In this document: positions 24,642-33,289 of the stretch, one piece after another
How positions within the stretch are numbered: position 1 is the stretch's first letter
Layout of the letters: each line of letters opens with the position of its first letter
Assembly: GCF_018131185.1 (NCBI RefSeq)
Contig: NZ_JAFCJE010000004.1
Span: forward strand, 496,001-560,000
Direction: 5' to 3'
Length of the DNA: 64,000 nucleotides
Source of the DNA: Bradyrhizobium diazoefficiens
GTDB lineage: Bacteria > Pseudomonadota > Alphaproteobacteria > Rhizobiales > Xanthobacteraceae
Position numbers and translations under genes: made by a program
The notes under the pieces: model-generated
The model's database searches: none
What the model was told of the DNA's origin: nothing
What the model saw: the letters and a program-made list of their open reading frames with translations, nothing else

Positions 24642-25412
24642 GTGGCAGGAGACAGCGCACGCGCCTCGCGCAGCTTTGCGATCATCCTGATCGTGCACCT
24701 CGCCGTGCTCGTGCTCTGGCAGGTCCTGGTCGACGCCTTCCAGGTGCCGAAATTCATCCTGCCCTCCCCGCTCGCGACCGTGCAGACGCTGGGAACCGCG
24801 AGCTATGCCTGGGGCGCCAACACGCTGGTGACGGCGATCGAGATCCTCGGCGGCTTCGCGCTCGGCGCCTTCATCGGCGTCGCGCTCGCGGTGATCTTCA
24901 GTTGGGCGCCGCTCCTGAGCCTCGTGCTGTTGCCGCTGTTCGTGACACTGAACATGATCCCGAAGGTCGCGCTCGGCCCGCTCTTCATCGTCTGGTTCTC
25001 CTACGGCATCGTGCCGAACATCCTGATCGCCTTCAGCATCTGCTTCTTTCCGATCCTGCTCACCACCGCGCGGGGCCTGCGCGAGGTCGAGCCGGACCTG
25101 CTCGACCTCGTGAAATCGCTGCGCGGCTCGCGCTGGACGCTGTTCCGCAAGATCCAGCTGCCGGGATCGCTGCCTTACATATTCTCCGGCATGAAGGTCG
25201 GCGCCATCCTCGCGGTCGCCGGCGCCATCGTCGGGGAATTCATCGCCTCCGAGCGCGGGCTCGGCTACCTCATGATCCAGGTGCAGTCCTCGCTCGACAC
25301 GCCCGCGATGGTGATGGCGGTCGTGCTGCTGACACTGCTCGGGGTCGCGCTCTACGGCCTGGTGCTCGCCCTCGAACGCATGTTCGTGGTCGGCGACGCA
25401 AGACAGACCTGA
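24642..25412 (+). CDS. ABC transporter permease
   Basis: The 256-residue protein has about six membrane helices and the BPD_transp_1 EAA loop (LRGSRWTLFRKIQLPGSLPYIFSGMKVGAILAVAGAIVGEF), as in taurine, nitrate and pyrimidine-type importers. The GTG at 24642 is preceded by GGGAG. It starts the operon after the second TetR operator; a 32-bp gap leads to the epimerase-like gene. Confidence 0.93.
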   Translation: MAGDSARASRSFAIILIVHLAVLVLWQVLVDAFQVPKFILPSPLATVQTLGTASYAWGANTLVTAIEILGGFALGAFIGVALAVIFSWAPLLSLVLLPLFVTLNMIPKVALGPLFIVWFSYGIVPNILIAFSICFFPILLTTARGLREVEPDLLDLVKSLRGSRWTLFRKIQLPGSLPYIFSGMKVGAILAVAGAIVGEFIASERGLGYLMIQVQSSLDTPAMVMAVVLLTLLGVALYGLVLALERMFVVGDARQT

Positions 25413-25444
25413 CAACGACAGAACTAGGACCGGGGACCAGATCC

Positions 25445-26482
25445 ATGCTGCTCACACGCCAGACGCTGCCCAAGACCATCCCCGATATCGCTGCCCTCGA
25501 CGATCTCCTGTGCCGGCCGAGCCAGGCGCTGATCGACGACCTCAAGAAAGTCGAGGGCGACATCATGATCCTCGGCGTCGGCGGCAAGATGGGGCCGACG
25601 CTGGCGGGGCTCGCAAAAGCCGCCGTCCCGGATCGCCGCGTGATCGGCGTCGCCCGCTTCAGCGAAGCCGGTGTTGAGGAGTGGCTGCAGGCGCGCGGCG
25701 TGGAGACCATCAGTTGCGACCTGATGGACGAGCGCGCGATCCAGGCGCTGCCGAAGACACCCAACATCATTTTCATGGCCGGTAGAAAATTCGGCGCCGA
25801 GGGCGATCTGTCGCTGACTTGGGCCATGAACGCGCACGTGCCGGCGCTGGTCGCGCAGGCCTTCCCGTCCTCGCGCATCGTCGCGTTCTCGACAGGCTGC
25901 ATCTATCCGTTCGTGCCGGTCGACGGCAAAGGCTCGACCGAGGACATGGCGCCGAACCCGCCCGGCGAATACGCGCAATCCTGCGTCGGCCGGGAGCGGA
26001 TGTTCGAGTATTTCTCGCATAAGTTCGCAACGCCGGGACGGCTGTTCCGCCTCAATTACGCAATCGACATGCGCTACGGCGTCCTGCACGACATCGCGAC
26101 GAAAGTGCTCGCGGGTACACCGATCGACGTCAGCCTCGGCCATGTCAATTTCATCTGGCAGGGCGACGCCTCGGCGCAGGCACTGCGCTGCCTCGCGCAT
26201 TGCACGACGCCGACCTCGCCGATCAACGTCAGCGGCCACGAGATTTTGGCGGTGCGCGATCTCGCCCAAAAATTCGGCGCAAGGTTCGGCCGCGCACCGG
26301 TGCTGACCGGCAAGGAGGAGCCGACGGCGTGGCTGACCGACACGTCAAGGGCTGTCGAGCTGTTCGGCCTGCCTGTCGTCGACACCGAGCAACTGATCGC
26401 CTGGACCGCGGATTGGGTCTCGCGCGCCATGCCGAGCCTCGGCAAGCCCACCAAATACGAGGTGCGCGATGGCCGTTACTGA
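25445..26482 (+). CDS. extended SDR, NAD-dependent epimerase/dehydratase family
   Basis: The 345-residue protein has an N-terminal Rossmann fold with DIMILGVGGKMGPTLAGLA near residues 39-57. The usual catalytic YxxxK appears as YAQSC in PPGEYAQSCVGRERMFEYF, so the general-base Lys is replaced by Cys. Either the enzyme uses a different base or it binds without classic SDR chemistry. It lies between the permease and a GNAT gene and overlaps the latter by 14 bp. The substrate should be the compound imported by the linked ABC system. Confidence 0.85.
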   Translation: MLLTRQTLPKTIPDIAALDDLLCRPSQALIDDLKKVEGDIMILGVGGKMGPTLAGLAKAAVPDRRVIGVARFSEAGVEEWLQARGVETISCDLMDERAIQALPKTPNIIFMAGRKFGAEGDLSLTWAMNAHVPALVAQAFPSSRIVAFSTGCIYPFVPVDGKGSTEDMAPNPPGEYAQSCVGRERMFEYFSHKFATPGRLFRLNYAIDMRYGVLHDIATKVLAGTPIDVSLGHVNFIWQGDASAQALRCLAHCTTPTSPINVSGHEILAVRDLAQKFGARFGRAPVLTGKEEPTAWLTDTSRAVELFGLPVVDTEQLIAWTADWVSRAMPSLGKPTKYEVRDGRY

Positions 26483-27290
26483 CGCCCCGCCCATCCTCAA
26501 GCTTGGCGTCGACGACGCGCTGGCAGGGCTCGCGCTATCGACGGAGGCGCACTGGAACCAGATCGAGGACGATTGGCGCATCTTCCTGCGTGAAGGCGTC
26601 GTGTTCGGCATTCGTGACGGTGCGCGACTGGTCGCGACCGCAGCCCTGCTGCCCTATTCCGGCAACAACGCCTGGATCAGCATGGTGCTGGTATCAGGCA
26701 CGCATCGCCGCCGTGGCCTTGCCACGCGTCTCGTCGACGCCTGCCTGGAAACCGCGCGCCAGAACGGCCTGACCAGCTGGCTCGACGCCACGCCCGACGG
26801 CGCCGCGGTGTACGGACCGCTGGGGTTCACGCCGACACTCGAATTGCGTCGGCTGAAGCTGATGAAACCCGAGCCGTCAGCCGGTCCAGCGCCGGCGGCC
26901 GCAACGCCCGAGGCGCTTCGGGCCCGGGACAAACGGACGAGTGGCCTCGACCGAACTAACTTGCTCTCCGCCTTCGCACAGCGCACCGGCTCGCGCATCG
27001 TCGCCGCCAACAACGCCATCGCTCTCGTCCGCGACGGCAGAACCGCGCGCCATATCGGGCCCCTGTTCGCGGATCATCCGGCTGATGCGTTGGCTCTGGC
27101 CGATGCAATTGCGCGGTCCGAGAGCCGCCCTCTCTTGCTCGACGCCGTCGCCGCGCAAGGCGCGTTCCTGGATGGATTGCTGGCTGCCGGCTGGACCATC
27201 GAGCGTCCGTTCCAGCGCATGCGGTTCGGCGCCGCCACCATCGCCGCCGAAGAAACGCCATTCGCCGTCGCCGGCCCCGAATTCGGATAG
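26469..27290 (+). CDS. GNAT family N-acetyltransferase, probably two-domain
   Basis: The 273-residue protein has a GNAT fold in its first half: the acetyl-CoA motif VSGTHRRRGLATRLVDACLETARQNG and the later VYGPLGFTP strand. The second half (about 140-273) looks like the extra domain of YitH-like two-domain acetyltransferases. It overlaps the epimerase-like gene by 14 bp and is 6 bp from the aldolase gene. It probably acts on the imported or processed substrate. Confidence 0.85.
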   Translation: MAVTDAPPILKLGVDDALAGLALSTEAHWNQIEDDWRIFLREGVVFGIRDGARLVATAALLPYSGNNAWISMVLVSGTHRRRGLATRLVDACLETARQNGLTSWLDATPDGAAVYGPLGFTPTLELRRLKLMKPEPSAGPAPAAATPEALRARDKRTSGLDRTNLLSAFAQRTGSRIVAANNAIALVRDGRTARHIGPLFADHPADALALADAIARSESRPLLLDAVAAQGAFLDGLLAAGWTIERPFQRMRFGAATIAAEETPFAVAGPEFG

Positions 27291-27296
27291 GACATC

Positions 27297-28352
27297 ATGC
27301 ATCACAGCCAGATCCACAGCGACATCCGCAAGCTGATCGCCGACGGCACCGTGATGCCGGCGCATCCCCTCGCCCTCACCGCCGAGCGCCAGCTCGACCA
27401 GACGCATCAGCGCGCGCTGACGCGCTACTACATCGACGCGGGCTCAGGCGGCCTTGCGGTCGGCGTGCACACCACCCAATTCGCGATCCGCGACGTCGGC
27501 CTCTACCGCCCCGTGCTCGAGCTTGCCGCCGAGACCGCAGCCAACTGGACCAAGCGTGCGCTGGCAATGGTCGCAGGCCTTGCCGGCCCAACCAGCCAGG
27601 CAACCGCCGAAGCCCGCACCGCGCGCGACATCGGCTATCACGCCGGCCTGCTCAGCCTCGCCGCGATGAAGAGCGCCTCCGAGGACGAGATCATTGCCCA
27701 CTGCACGGCGGTCGCCGCCGAAATCCCGCTGATCGGCTTCTATCTTCAGCCGGCCGTCGGCGGGGTCGTCCTGTCGAGCCGTTTCTGGCAGCGCTTCGCC
27801 TCGATCGACAATGTCATCGCCATCAAGATCGCGCCTTTCAACCGTTACCGGACCCTCGATGTGCTGCGCGGCGTCGCGGCGGCCGGCGCGCTCGACCGCG
27901 TCGCGCTCTACACCGGCAATGACGATCACATCCTGCTCGACCTGATGCTGCCGTTCGACCTTCGCGAGAACGGCAGCACCACGCGGACCTATTTCAAAGG
28001 CGGCCTGCTCGGCCATTGGTCGGTTTGGACCGCGAGCGCGATCAAGCAGTTCGAGCGTTGCAAGGCAACGCGGCACAAGGACAGCGTACCCGCGGACCTG
28101 CTCGCGCTTGATGCCCGCGTCACCGACTGCAACAGCGCTTTCTTCGACGTCGCCAATAATTTTCACGGCTGCATCGCAGGCTGCCATGAAGTTCTGAGGC
28201 GCCAGGGCCTGATGAAAGGTCTGTGGTGCCTCGATCCGAACGAAGGCCTCAGCCCCGGCCAGAAGGAGGAGATCGATCGCGTCACCCGTGAGCACGCCGA
28301 CCTCAGCGACGATGCCTTCGTCGCCGCCAACCTGAATAAATGGCTGGCATGA
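27297..28352 (+). CDS. DHDPS/NAL-family aldolase
   Basis: The 351-residue protein is a TIM-barrel of the dihydrodipicolinate synthase/N-acetylneuraminate lyase family. The Schiff-base Lys is in NVIAIKIAPFNRY. It is about 50 residues longer than DapA and lacks the plain YNxP and TGGxGE motifs of lysine-pathway DapA, so it is not the housekeeping enzyme. A catabolic retro-aldol or dehydratase step on a keto or sugar acid is likely. Its stop overlaps the ATPase start (ATGA). Confidence 0.87.
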   Translation: MHHSQIHSDIRKLIADGTVMPAHPLALTAERQLDQTHQRALTRYYIDAGSGGLAVGVHTTQFAIRDVGLYRPVLELAAETAANWTKRALAMVAGLAGPTSQATAEARTARDIGYHAGLLSLAAMKSASEDEIIAHCTAVAAEIPLIGFYLQPAVGGVVLSSRFWQRFASIDNVIAIKIAPFNRYRTLDVLRGVAAAGALDRVALYTGNDDHILLDLMLPFDLRENGSTTRTYFKGGLLGHWSVWTASAIKQFERCKATRHKDSVPADLLALDARVTDCNSAFFDVANNFHGCIAGCHEVLRRQGLMKGLWCLDPNEGLSPGQKEEIDRVTREHADLSDDAFVAANLNKWLA

Positions 28353-29122
28353 GCTCGGCCCCCTTCATCAGCCTGCAAGGCGTCCGCAAGGTCTATCGTA
28401 GCGGCGGCGCCGAGTTTCTCGCGGTGTCCGACGTCACCATGGACGTGCAGGAGGGTGAGCTGGTCTCACTGGTCGGCCCGTCCGGCTGCGGCAAGACCAC
28501 GGTGATGAAGATCCTGGCCGGCCTGCACGACGCCGACGGCGGCACCGTGACGATCGGCAACGCGAAGAGCCCGTTCGACCCGACCCGCGACGTCGGCATG
28601 GTGTTTCAGCAGGCGCTGCTCCTGAAGTGGCGCACCATTCTGGACAACGTGCTATTGCCGGCCGAGATCGTCGGCCTGCCCATGAAGGCCGCGCGCGAGC
28701 GGGCGCGCGACCTGCTCAACCTGGTCGGGCTCGCTGGCTATGAGCAGAAATATCCGCAGCAGCTCTCCGGCGGCATGCAGCAGCGCACCGCGATCGCGCG
28801 CGCCTTCGTCCACGATCCCAAGCTGATCCTGATGGACGAGCCGTTCGGCGCGCTGGATGCGCTGACGCGAGAGCAGATGAATCTGGAAATGCTGCGGATC
28901 TGGCGCCAGAGCGGCAAGACCATCATCTTCGTCACGCATTCGATCCAGGAGGCCGTGTTCCTGTCCTCGCATTGCGCCGTGCTGACCGCAGGACCTGCGA
29001 AGATGGCCGACTATTTCCCGATCGACCTGCCCTTCCCCCGCGACCTGCCGCTCAAGACCACCGACGCATTCGGTGCCTATGCGCGAAGGATCTATGCGAA
29101 GCTTGGATTGGGAGCGGTGTAA
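28349..29122 (+). CDS. ABC transporter ATP-binding protein
   Basis: The 257-residue protein has Walker [16 protein letters not shown]-loop [12 protein letters not shown], signature [15 protein letters not shown], Walker [15 protein letters not shown] and the H-loop [11 protein letters not shown], typical of SsuB/TauB/NrtD importers. The start at 28349 is set by the ATGA overlap with the aldolase stop. It completes the importer with the permease and the divergent binding protein. Confidence 0.95.
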   Translation: MSSAPFISLQGVRKVYRSGGAEFLAVSDVTMDVQEGELVSLVGPSGCGKTTVMKILAGLHDADGGTVTIGNAKSPFDPTRDVGMVFQQALLLKWRTILDNVLLPAEIVGLPMKAARERARDLLNLVGLAGYEQKYPQQLSGGMQQRTAIARAFVHDPKLILMDEPFGALDALTREQMNLEMLRIWRQSGKTIIFVTHSIQEAVFLSSHCAVLTAGPAKMADYFPIDLPFPRDLPLKTTDAFGAYARRIYAKLGLGAV

Positions 29123-29137
29123 GCTGCTCCCTCCGCC

Positions 29138-29264
29138 GTCATTCCGGGGCGCGACGAAGTCGCGAGCTATGATGCGCAATTGCGCATCTGAGAATCCACC
29201 GGGCAACACAACGCGCGGTGAAATGGATTCCGGGCTCGCGCCAAGCGGCGCGCCCCGGAATGAC
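29138..29264. repeat. intergenic inverted repeat, type GTCATTCCGGGGCGCG
   Basis: GTCATTCCGGGGCGCG at 29138-29153 is mirrored exactly at 29249-29264. Inside are smaller palindromes such as GATGCGCAATTGCGCATC and CGGGCTCGCG-CC-type arms. It lies between the ATPase stop and a convergent binding-protein gene and could double as a terminator for both. Confidence 0.85.
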
Positions 29265-29313
29265 AGTGTCCTTTTGGATCACGCCCGAGAACACCGCGCC
29301 CCTGTGCCTGTGC

Positions 29314-30405
29314 TCAGCTCTTGTTGCGCATCTTGCTGAGCAGGTAATTGTCGTAAAAATTCTCCGCGATCTGCGTATAGAACAGCAGCTCCTTCATATA
29401 CGCGTCGTGGCTGTCCTTGGTCCGCTTGAACAGCTCGCTCTTGGCGGCGAGCTCGTTCAAATGCTCCTGGGTCGCGTTATAGCAGGCCTCCAGCACCGGT
29501 TGCGGGAACGCTTTCAGCTCCGCGCCGTTGGCGAGCAGCCGCTTCAGCGCCGCCGGATTCACGCTGTCGTATTTCTCGAGCATCCAGGCGCCGGCCGCCG
29601 CGCCCGCCTGGTTGACGATCGCCTGGTACTGCTTGGGCAGCGAGGCCCATTTCTCGTCGTTGACGATCATGTGCAGCATGGCGCCGCCTTCCCACCAGCC
29701 GGGGAAGTAGTAGTACTTGGCGACCTTCTGGAATCCGAGCTTCTCGTCGTCATAGGGACCGACGAACTCGACCGCGTCGATCGTGCCCTTCTCCAGCGCC
29801 GGATAGATGTCACCGCCTGCGATCTGCTGCGGAACGACCCCGAGCTTTGCCAGCACATGGCCGCCCATGCCGGCGATGCGGAATTTGAGACCCTTCAGGT
29901 CGTCGACGGTCTTGATCTCCTTGCGGAACCAGCCGCCCATCTGGGTGCCGGAATTGCCGCAGAGAATCGCGTGCGCCTTGAACGGTTTCAGCGCCTCATT
30001 GGTGAGGTCGGCGCCACCGCCGAAGTGCCACCACGATTCCTGATGGCGATGGTTCATGCCGAAGGGCGCGCCGGTGGCATAGGCCAGCGCAGGCTCCTTG
30101 CCGATGTAGAAATAGAGCGGGGTCTGCGCCATCTCCACCGAGGACGTGCTGACGGCATCGAGCGCCTGCAAGCCCGGAACGATCTCGCCGGCGCCAAAGG
30201 TCTGGATCTGAAATTTGTTGTCCGTGGCCTCGGCGATATATTTCGCGAAGGTCTGCGCCGTGCCGTAGATGGTGTCGAGCGATTTGGGGAAGCTCGAGGT
30301 CAGGCGCCATTTGATCTCGGGCATGCTCTGCGCGATCGCAGGTGCAGCAACCAGCGTCGTCGCGCCGGCGGCCGCGCCGCCCGTGAGAAATGTACGGCGT
30401 TTCAT
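29314..30405 (-). CDS. TRAP transporter substrate-binding protein, TakP-like
   Basis: The 363-residue protein has a twin-arginine signal (KRRTFLTGG, hydrophobic core, cleavage near AIAQ) and the DctP/TakP fold. The EFVGPYDDEKLGFQKVAKYYYFPGWWEG stretch is typical of TakP, which binds 2-keto acids. No DctQ or DctM gene is adjacent, so it is an orphan binding protein that must use a membrane partner elsewhere. The next TRAP permease in the window (45.9-47.9 kb) already has its own binding protein. Confidence 0.92.
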   Translation of the reverse strand: MKRRTFLTGGAAAGATTLVAAPAIAQSMPEIKWRLTSSFPKSLDTIYGTAQTFAKYIAEATDNKFQIQTFGAGEIVPGLQALDAVSTSSVEMAQTPLYFYIGKEPALAYATGAPFGMNHRHQESWWHFGGGADLTNEALKPFKAHAILCGNSGTQMGGWFRKEIKTVDDLKGLKFRIAGMGGHVLAKLGVVPQQIAGGDIYPALEKGTIDAVEFVGPYDDEKLGFQKVAKYYYFPGWWEGGAMLHMIVNDEKWASLPKQYQAIVNQAGAAAGAWMLEKYDSVNPAALKRLLANGAELKAFPQPVLEACYNATQEHLNELAAKSELFKRTKDSHDAYMKELLFYTQIAENFYDNYLLSKMRNKS

Positions 30406-30534
30406 GATGGGTTCTCCCTGAAAGCAAGTTTGAAACATATGGGCTTGCGGCAACGGTCTTTGCCGACCGTTTGCCCGTTCCTGGAACGGAGTTCAAGTTG
30501 TGAAAGCCTAGCCTATAGCTCCGATGGAGCGCCG

Positions 30535-30792
30535 CTAGAGCAGCTTCGCGCTCACGAACAGCGCGCGCACGGCGTTGGTCGCCTGCACCGCCAGCATCGC
30601 GTTACCGGCCGCGCCTTCAAGGGCCGCGACAGCGTCCTCATGCAGGGAACGGAATTCCATCCACTCGACCGACTTGAAGTTGGTGAGGAATTGATAGGCC
30701 TGGCCGACGGTCGCGATCGCCAGCGTGTCACCGTTCAACTTGATCTTGAACGTCGTACGCAGCGGGGTCTCGGAATTCGTTGGATCACTCAT
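30535..30792 (-). CDS. DUF982 family small protein
   Basis: The 85-residue protein has the DUF982 layout: a strand-turn, VGQAYQFLTNFKSVEWMEF, and the C-terminal helix FRSLHEDAVAALEGAAGNAMLAVQATNAVRALF. The family is a rhizobial multi-copy group with no known function. The ribosome site is weak. It is encoded between the TakP-like and Tlde1-type genes on the same strand. Confidence 0.75.
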   Translation of the reverse strand: MSDPTNSETPLRTTFKIKLNGDTLAIATVGQAYQFLTNFKSVEWMEFRSLHEDAVAALEGAAGNAMLAVQATNAVRALFVSAKLL

Positions 30793-30858
30793 GGGCTGCT
30801 TCTGGACGATGACGGCTTAACGAACGGGAAACGGCAGCCCCGCCGCAGCAGGCAAATA

Positions 30859-31893
30859 TCAGGAGTTGGTGCTCGCGCGCTGCGAGGCGGTCGCCGATCC
30901 GCTCAGGCTCGGCACCACGACGAGGCGATTGAACTCGCCATTGTCGTAAGCTTTGAGGAAACGATCATAGTCCTTGATCGAGACGCAGCCGTTGGAATCG
31001 CCGCGCGGTCCCAGCAAGTAGTTGTGCGTGAGCAGACCGACACGGCCAAGCGCGCTGGTGCCTTCGACCGGGGTCATACGCAGCGCACGGACGCCGTGAA
31101 AAAGCTTTTCACGCGGCTTCAGGTCGTAGATCGCGGGCGGGGTCGCTCCCACCATCCGCCGGTCGACATGGTCGGGATCGTCCATCAGCGCGCCCAAGCC
31201 TGAATGGGCTTCCAGCGCCACGCCGCTCGGCAGGTAAAGCGCCTTGGCCTTGATGTCGTAGACCGCCGTTCGCGAATCGTAGCCAAGGGCGGCGAGATCC
31301 GGAGCCCTGCCGAGCAAGCCATCGCCGGGGGTCAGCGAGGCCAGCTTGATCTTGTCGGTGAATTTTTCGAAGAAATTGCGATTATCGGCCCTGGGACCGG
31401 TATCGGCATAGGCTTGGCTGGAGGCGATCTGGGCGGCGAGGTCCGCCTGGACCGGCCTCGAGCGCGGCATCGGGACGACGTCGGCGCGATGCGAGGGCCT
31501 CCTCTCGTCGACCGCGGTCCGATCGTCATCGGTCAGCATCGAGCGCCAGTCGTCGCCCTGAAGCTTCTGCGCGAGCATCGCCTTGGCATCGCGAAGCTTG
31601 AGCTGGACCGCATTCAGGGCGGAACGCTCCAGTGTCCGGAGGCCGAGGTCCCGAGCCGGCGGATTGCCGGACGCCGAAGCGAAACGATCTTCGAAAGACG
31701 GCGTATTGCCGGGCGGCAACGCGGCGGAGACCAGCGGGCTCGAAGAGCCCAGATTCGAATCCCCGATGTCCACGACCCAGGCGGCGGCGCCCAGTGCCAG
31801 CGCGACGGCGGCAAGAGACAGCAAAACGCGCTCGGCCCGCCCGATTCGGCGGCGCGACAACAGCCTCTCGGCGTGTCCTGCGTCGGAAACCAT
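30859..31893 (-). CDS. Tlde1/DUF2778-type protein with membrane anchor
   Basis: The 344-residue protein has an N-terminal membrane helix (about 22-42, VLLSLAAVALALGAAAWVV), a spacer of ~180 residues, and a C-terminal DUF2778 domain: LEAHSGLGALMDDP, TPPAIYDLKPREKLFHGVRALRMTP, LLTHNYLLGPRGDSNGCVSI with the His and the catalytic Cys of SNGC. Tlde1-family proteins are L,D-transpeptidase-like enzymes that exchange or cut peptidoglycan stems; some are type VI effectors. The helix and the lack of secretion genes suggest a resident envelope enzyme here. Confidence 0.82.
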   Translation of the reverse strand: MVSDAGHAERLLSRRRIGRAERVLLSLAAVALALGAAAWVVDIGDSNLGSSSPLVSAALPPGNTPSFEDRFASASGNPPARDLGLRTLERSALNAVQLKLRDAKAMLAQKLQGDDWRSMLTDDDRTAVDERRPSHRADVVPMPRSRPVQADLAAQIASSQAYADTGPRADNRNFFEKFTDKIKLASLTPGDGLLGRAPDLAALGYDSRTAVYDIKAKALYLPSGVALEAHSGLGALMDDPDHVDRRMVGATPPAIYDLKPREKLFHGVRALRMTPVEGTSALGRVGLLTHNYLLGPRGDSNGCVSIKDYDRFLKAYDNGEFNRLVVVPSLSGSATASQRASTNS

Positions 31894-32025
31894 CAGATCC
31901 CCAAATAACCCCCCGGGGGACCCAACCCCCACCCGGAGACTCTATACCAGCTACCACATTGGGAGCCAAAAGTTAGGCATAATCGCGGCCGGTAAGGGTC
32001 CGGAGTGGACATTCCGAGGTATCCA

Positions 32026-32463
32026 ATGACCGATCCTTTCGATCTAGACCGGTTTGTCCGGGCCCAAGACCCGGTCTATCGGGACGTTCAGGGGGAGCTG
32101 ATCCGAGGGCGGAAGCAGAGCCACTGGATGTGGTTCGTCTTCCCCCAAATCGCAGGCCTCGGCTTCAGCCCCATGTCGCAGCGCTACGCCATCGGCTCCC
32201 GCGAGGAGGCGAAGGCCTATCTCGCCCATCCCGTGCTCGGCGCGCGGCTGATCCAATGCACCCGCCTCGTCCTCACCGTTCAGGGGCGGAGCATCAACGC
32301 GATCCTCGGCGCGCCCGACGACGCCAAATTCCGCTCGTCGATGACGTTGTTCGGCGCGGTGTCCGATGAGCCCATTTTCGACGAGGCGCTCGCCCGCTAT
32401 TTCGCAGGCGAGCGCGACACCGCGACGCTGGAGATCCTGTCGAGGCTGGATCGGAATGCCTAG
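32026..32463 (+). CDS. DUF1810 family protein
   Basis: The 145-residue protein matches DUF1810: FDLDRFVRAQDPVYRDVQGELIRGRKQSHWMWFVFPQIAGLGFSPMSQRYAI, then the AKAYLAHPVLGARL segment. The family is sometimes mislabelled calpastatin; the true function is not known. The ATG at 32026 was chosen to match the family N-terminus. It is convergent with the enoyl-CoA hydratase gene with a 9-bp gap. Confidence 0.88.
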   Translation: MTDPFDLDRFVRAQDPVYRDVQGELIRGRKQSHWMWFVFPQIAGLGFSPMSQRYAIGSREEAKAYLAHPVLGARLIQCTRLVLTVQGRSINAILGAPDDAKFRSSMTLFGAVSDEPIFDEALARYFAGERDTATLEILSRLDRNA

Positions 32464-32472
32464 CGCCTGCGA

Positions 32473-33249
32473 TCAACGCCCCTGGAAGACGGCCGCACGA
32501 CGCTCGATGAAGGATTGAATTCCCTCCTTCGCGTCCGCGCTGCCGAGCACACGGGCGCGCATCTCGGGGATGTAGGCGATCGCCGCCGCCTCGCCGCCTT
32601 CGACGTACTTGGCCGCCGCTTCCTTGGTGACCTGGATGCCGAGCGGCGCATTGCGCGCGATGATGTCGGCGAGCGCCATCGCACGCACGATCTGCTCTCC
32701 CGGCGGCACGATCTCCTGGACGAGGCCGATCGCATGAGCGCGGTCGGCCGAAAATTCGTCGCACAGGAACAGATGATACATCGCGTCGCCCCAGCCGGCG
32801 CGCGACAGGAAACGGAAATGCGCGCCGCCGAGTGGCGCAATGCCGCGCCTGGATTCCATCTGGCAGAAGCGTGAATCCGCTGCGGCCACCACGATATCAC
32901 CGGCGAGCATCAGCTCGATGCCGACGGTGAAGACGATGCCCTGCACGGCGGTGATAACAGGCTTGCGGCAGCGCTTGGCAAGGCCGAACGGATCGACATT
33001 ACCTTCCCTGACGTTGCGCTTCTCCGCTGCAGGCCCGAAGAATTTCGGCATGTCGAGACCAGCGGTGAAATCCCTGCCCTCGGCGCAGATCACGCCGACG
33101 CGGTAGGCCTCCTTGTCGTGCAGCTCGGTCAGCGCATCGGACAATTGCTCCATCATCACCGGCGTGAACGCGTTCTTCTTCGCGGCATTGTCGATGATGA
33201 TCTTGAGAACGTGGCCGTGCAGCTCGGTACGAATTTGTCCTTCGCTCAT
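32473..33249 (-). CDS. enoyl-CoA hydratase/isomerase (crotonase) family protein
   Basis: The 258-residue protein has the crotonase oxyanion hole AEGRDFTAGLDMPKF and the second IELMLAGDIVVAAADSRFCQMESRRGIAPLGG. The catalytic Glu pair of true hydratases is not obvious at the SGGCDSFxx position (here TAGLDM), so isomerase, hydrolase or dehalogenase activity is possible. Start at 33249. It lies 40 bp after the tautomerase-like gene on the same strand. Confidence 0.88.
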   Translation of the reverse strand: MSEGQIRTELHGHVLKIIIDNAAKKNAFTPVMMEQLSDALTELHDKEAYRVGVICAEGRDFTAGLDMPKFFGPAAEKRNVREGNVDPFGLAKRCRKPVITAVQGIVFTVGIELMLAGDIVVAAADSRFCQMESRRGIAPLGGAHFRFLSRAGWGDAMYHLFLCDEFSADRAHAIGLVQEIVPPGEQIVRAMALADIIARNAPLGIQVTKEAAAKYVEGGEAAAIAYIPEMRARVLGSADAKEGIQSFIERRAAVFQGR

Positions 33250-33289
33250 GCGCTTCTCTCCGTGATCGTCATTTGGGTTTTGGTGCACG

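Noticed and set aside
29218..31203. 661-codon plus-strand frame opposite the TakP-like and Tlde1-type genes
   Set aside because: The opposite strand carries two clear proteins with motifs; this frame has no domain, no ribosome site and no fold pattern.
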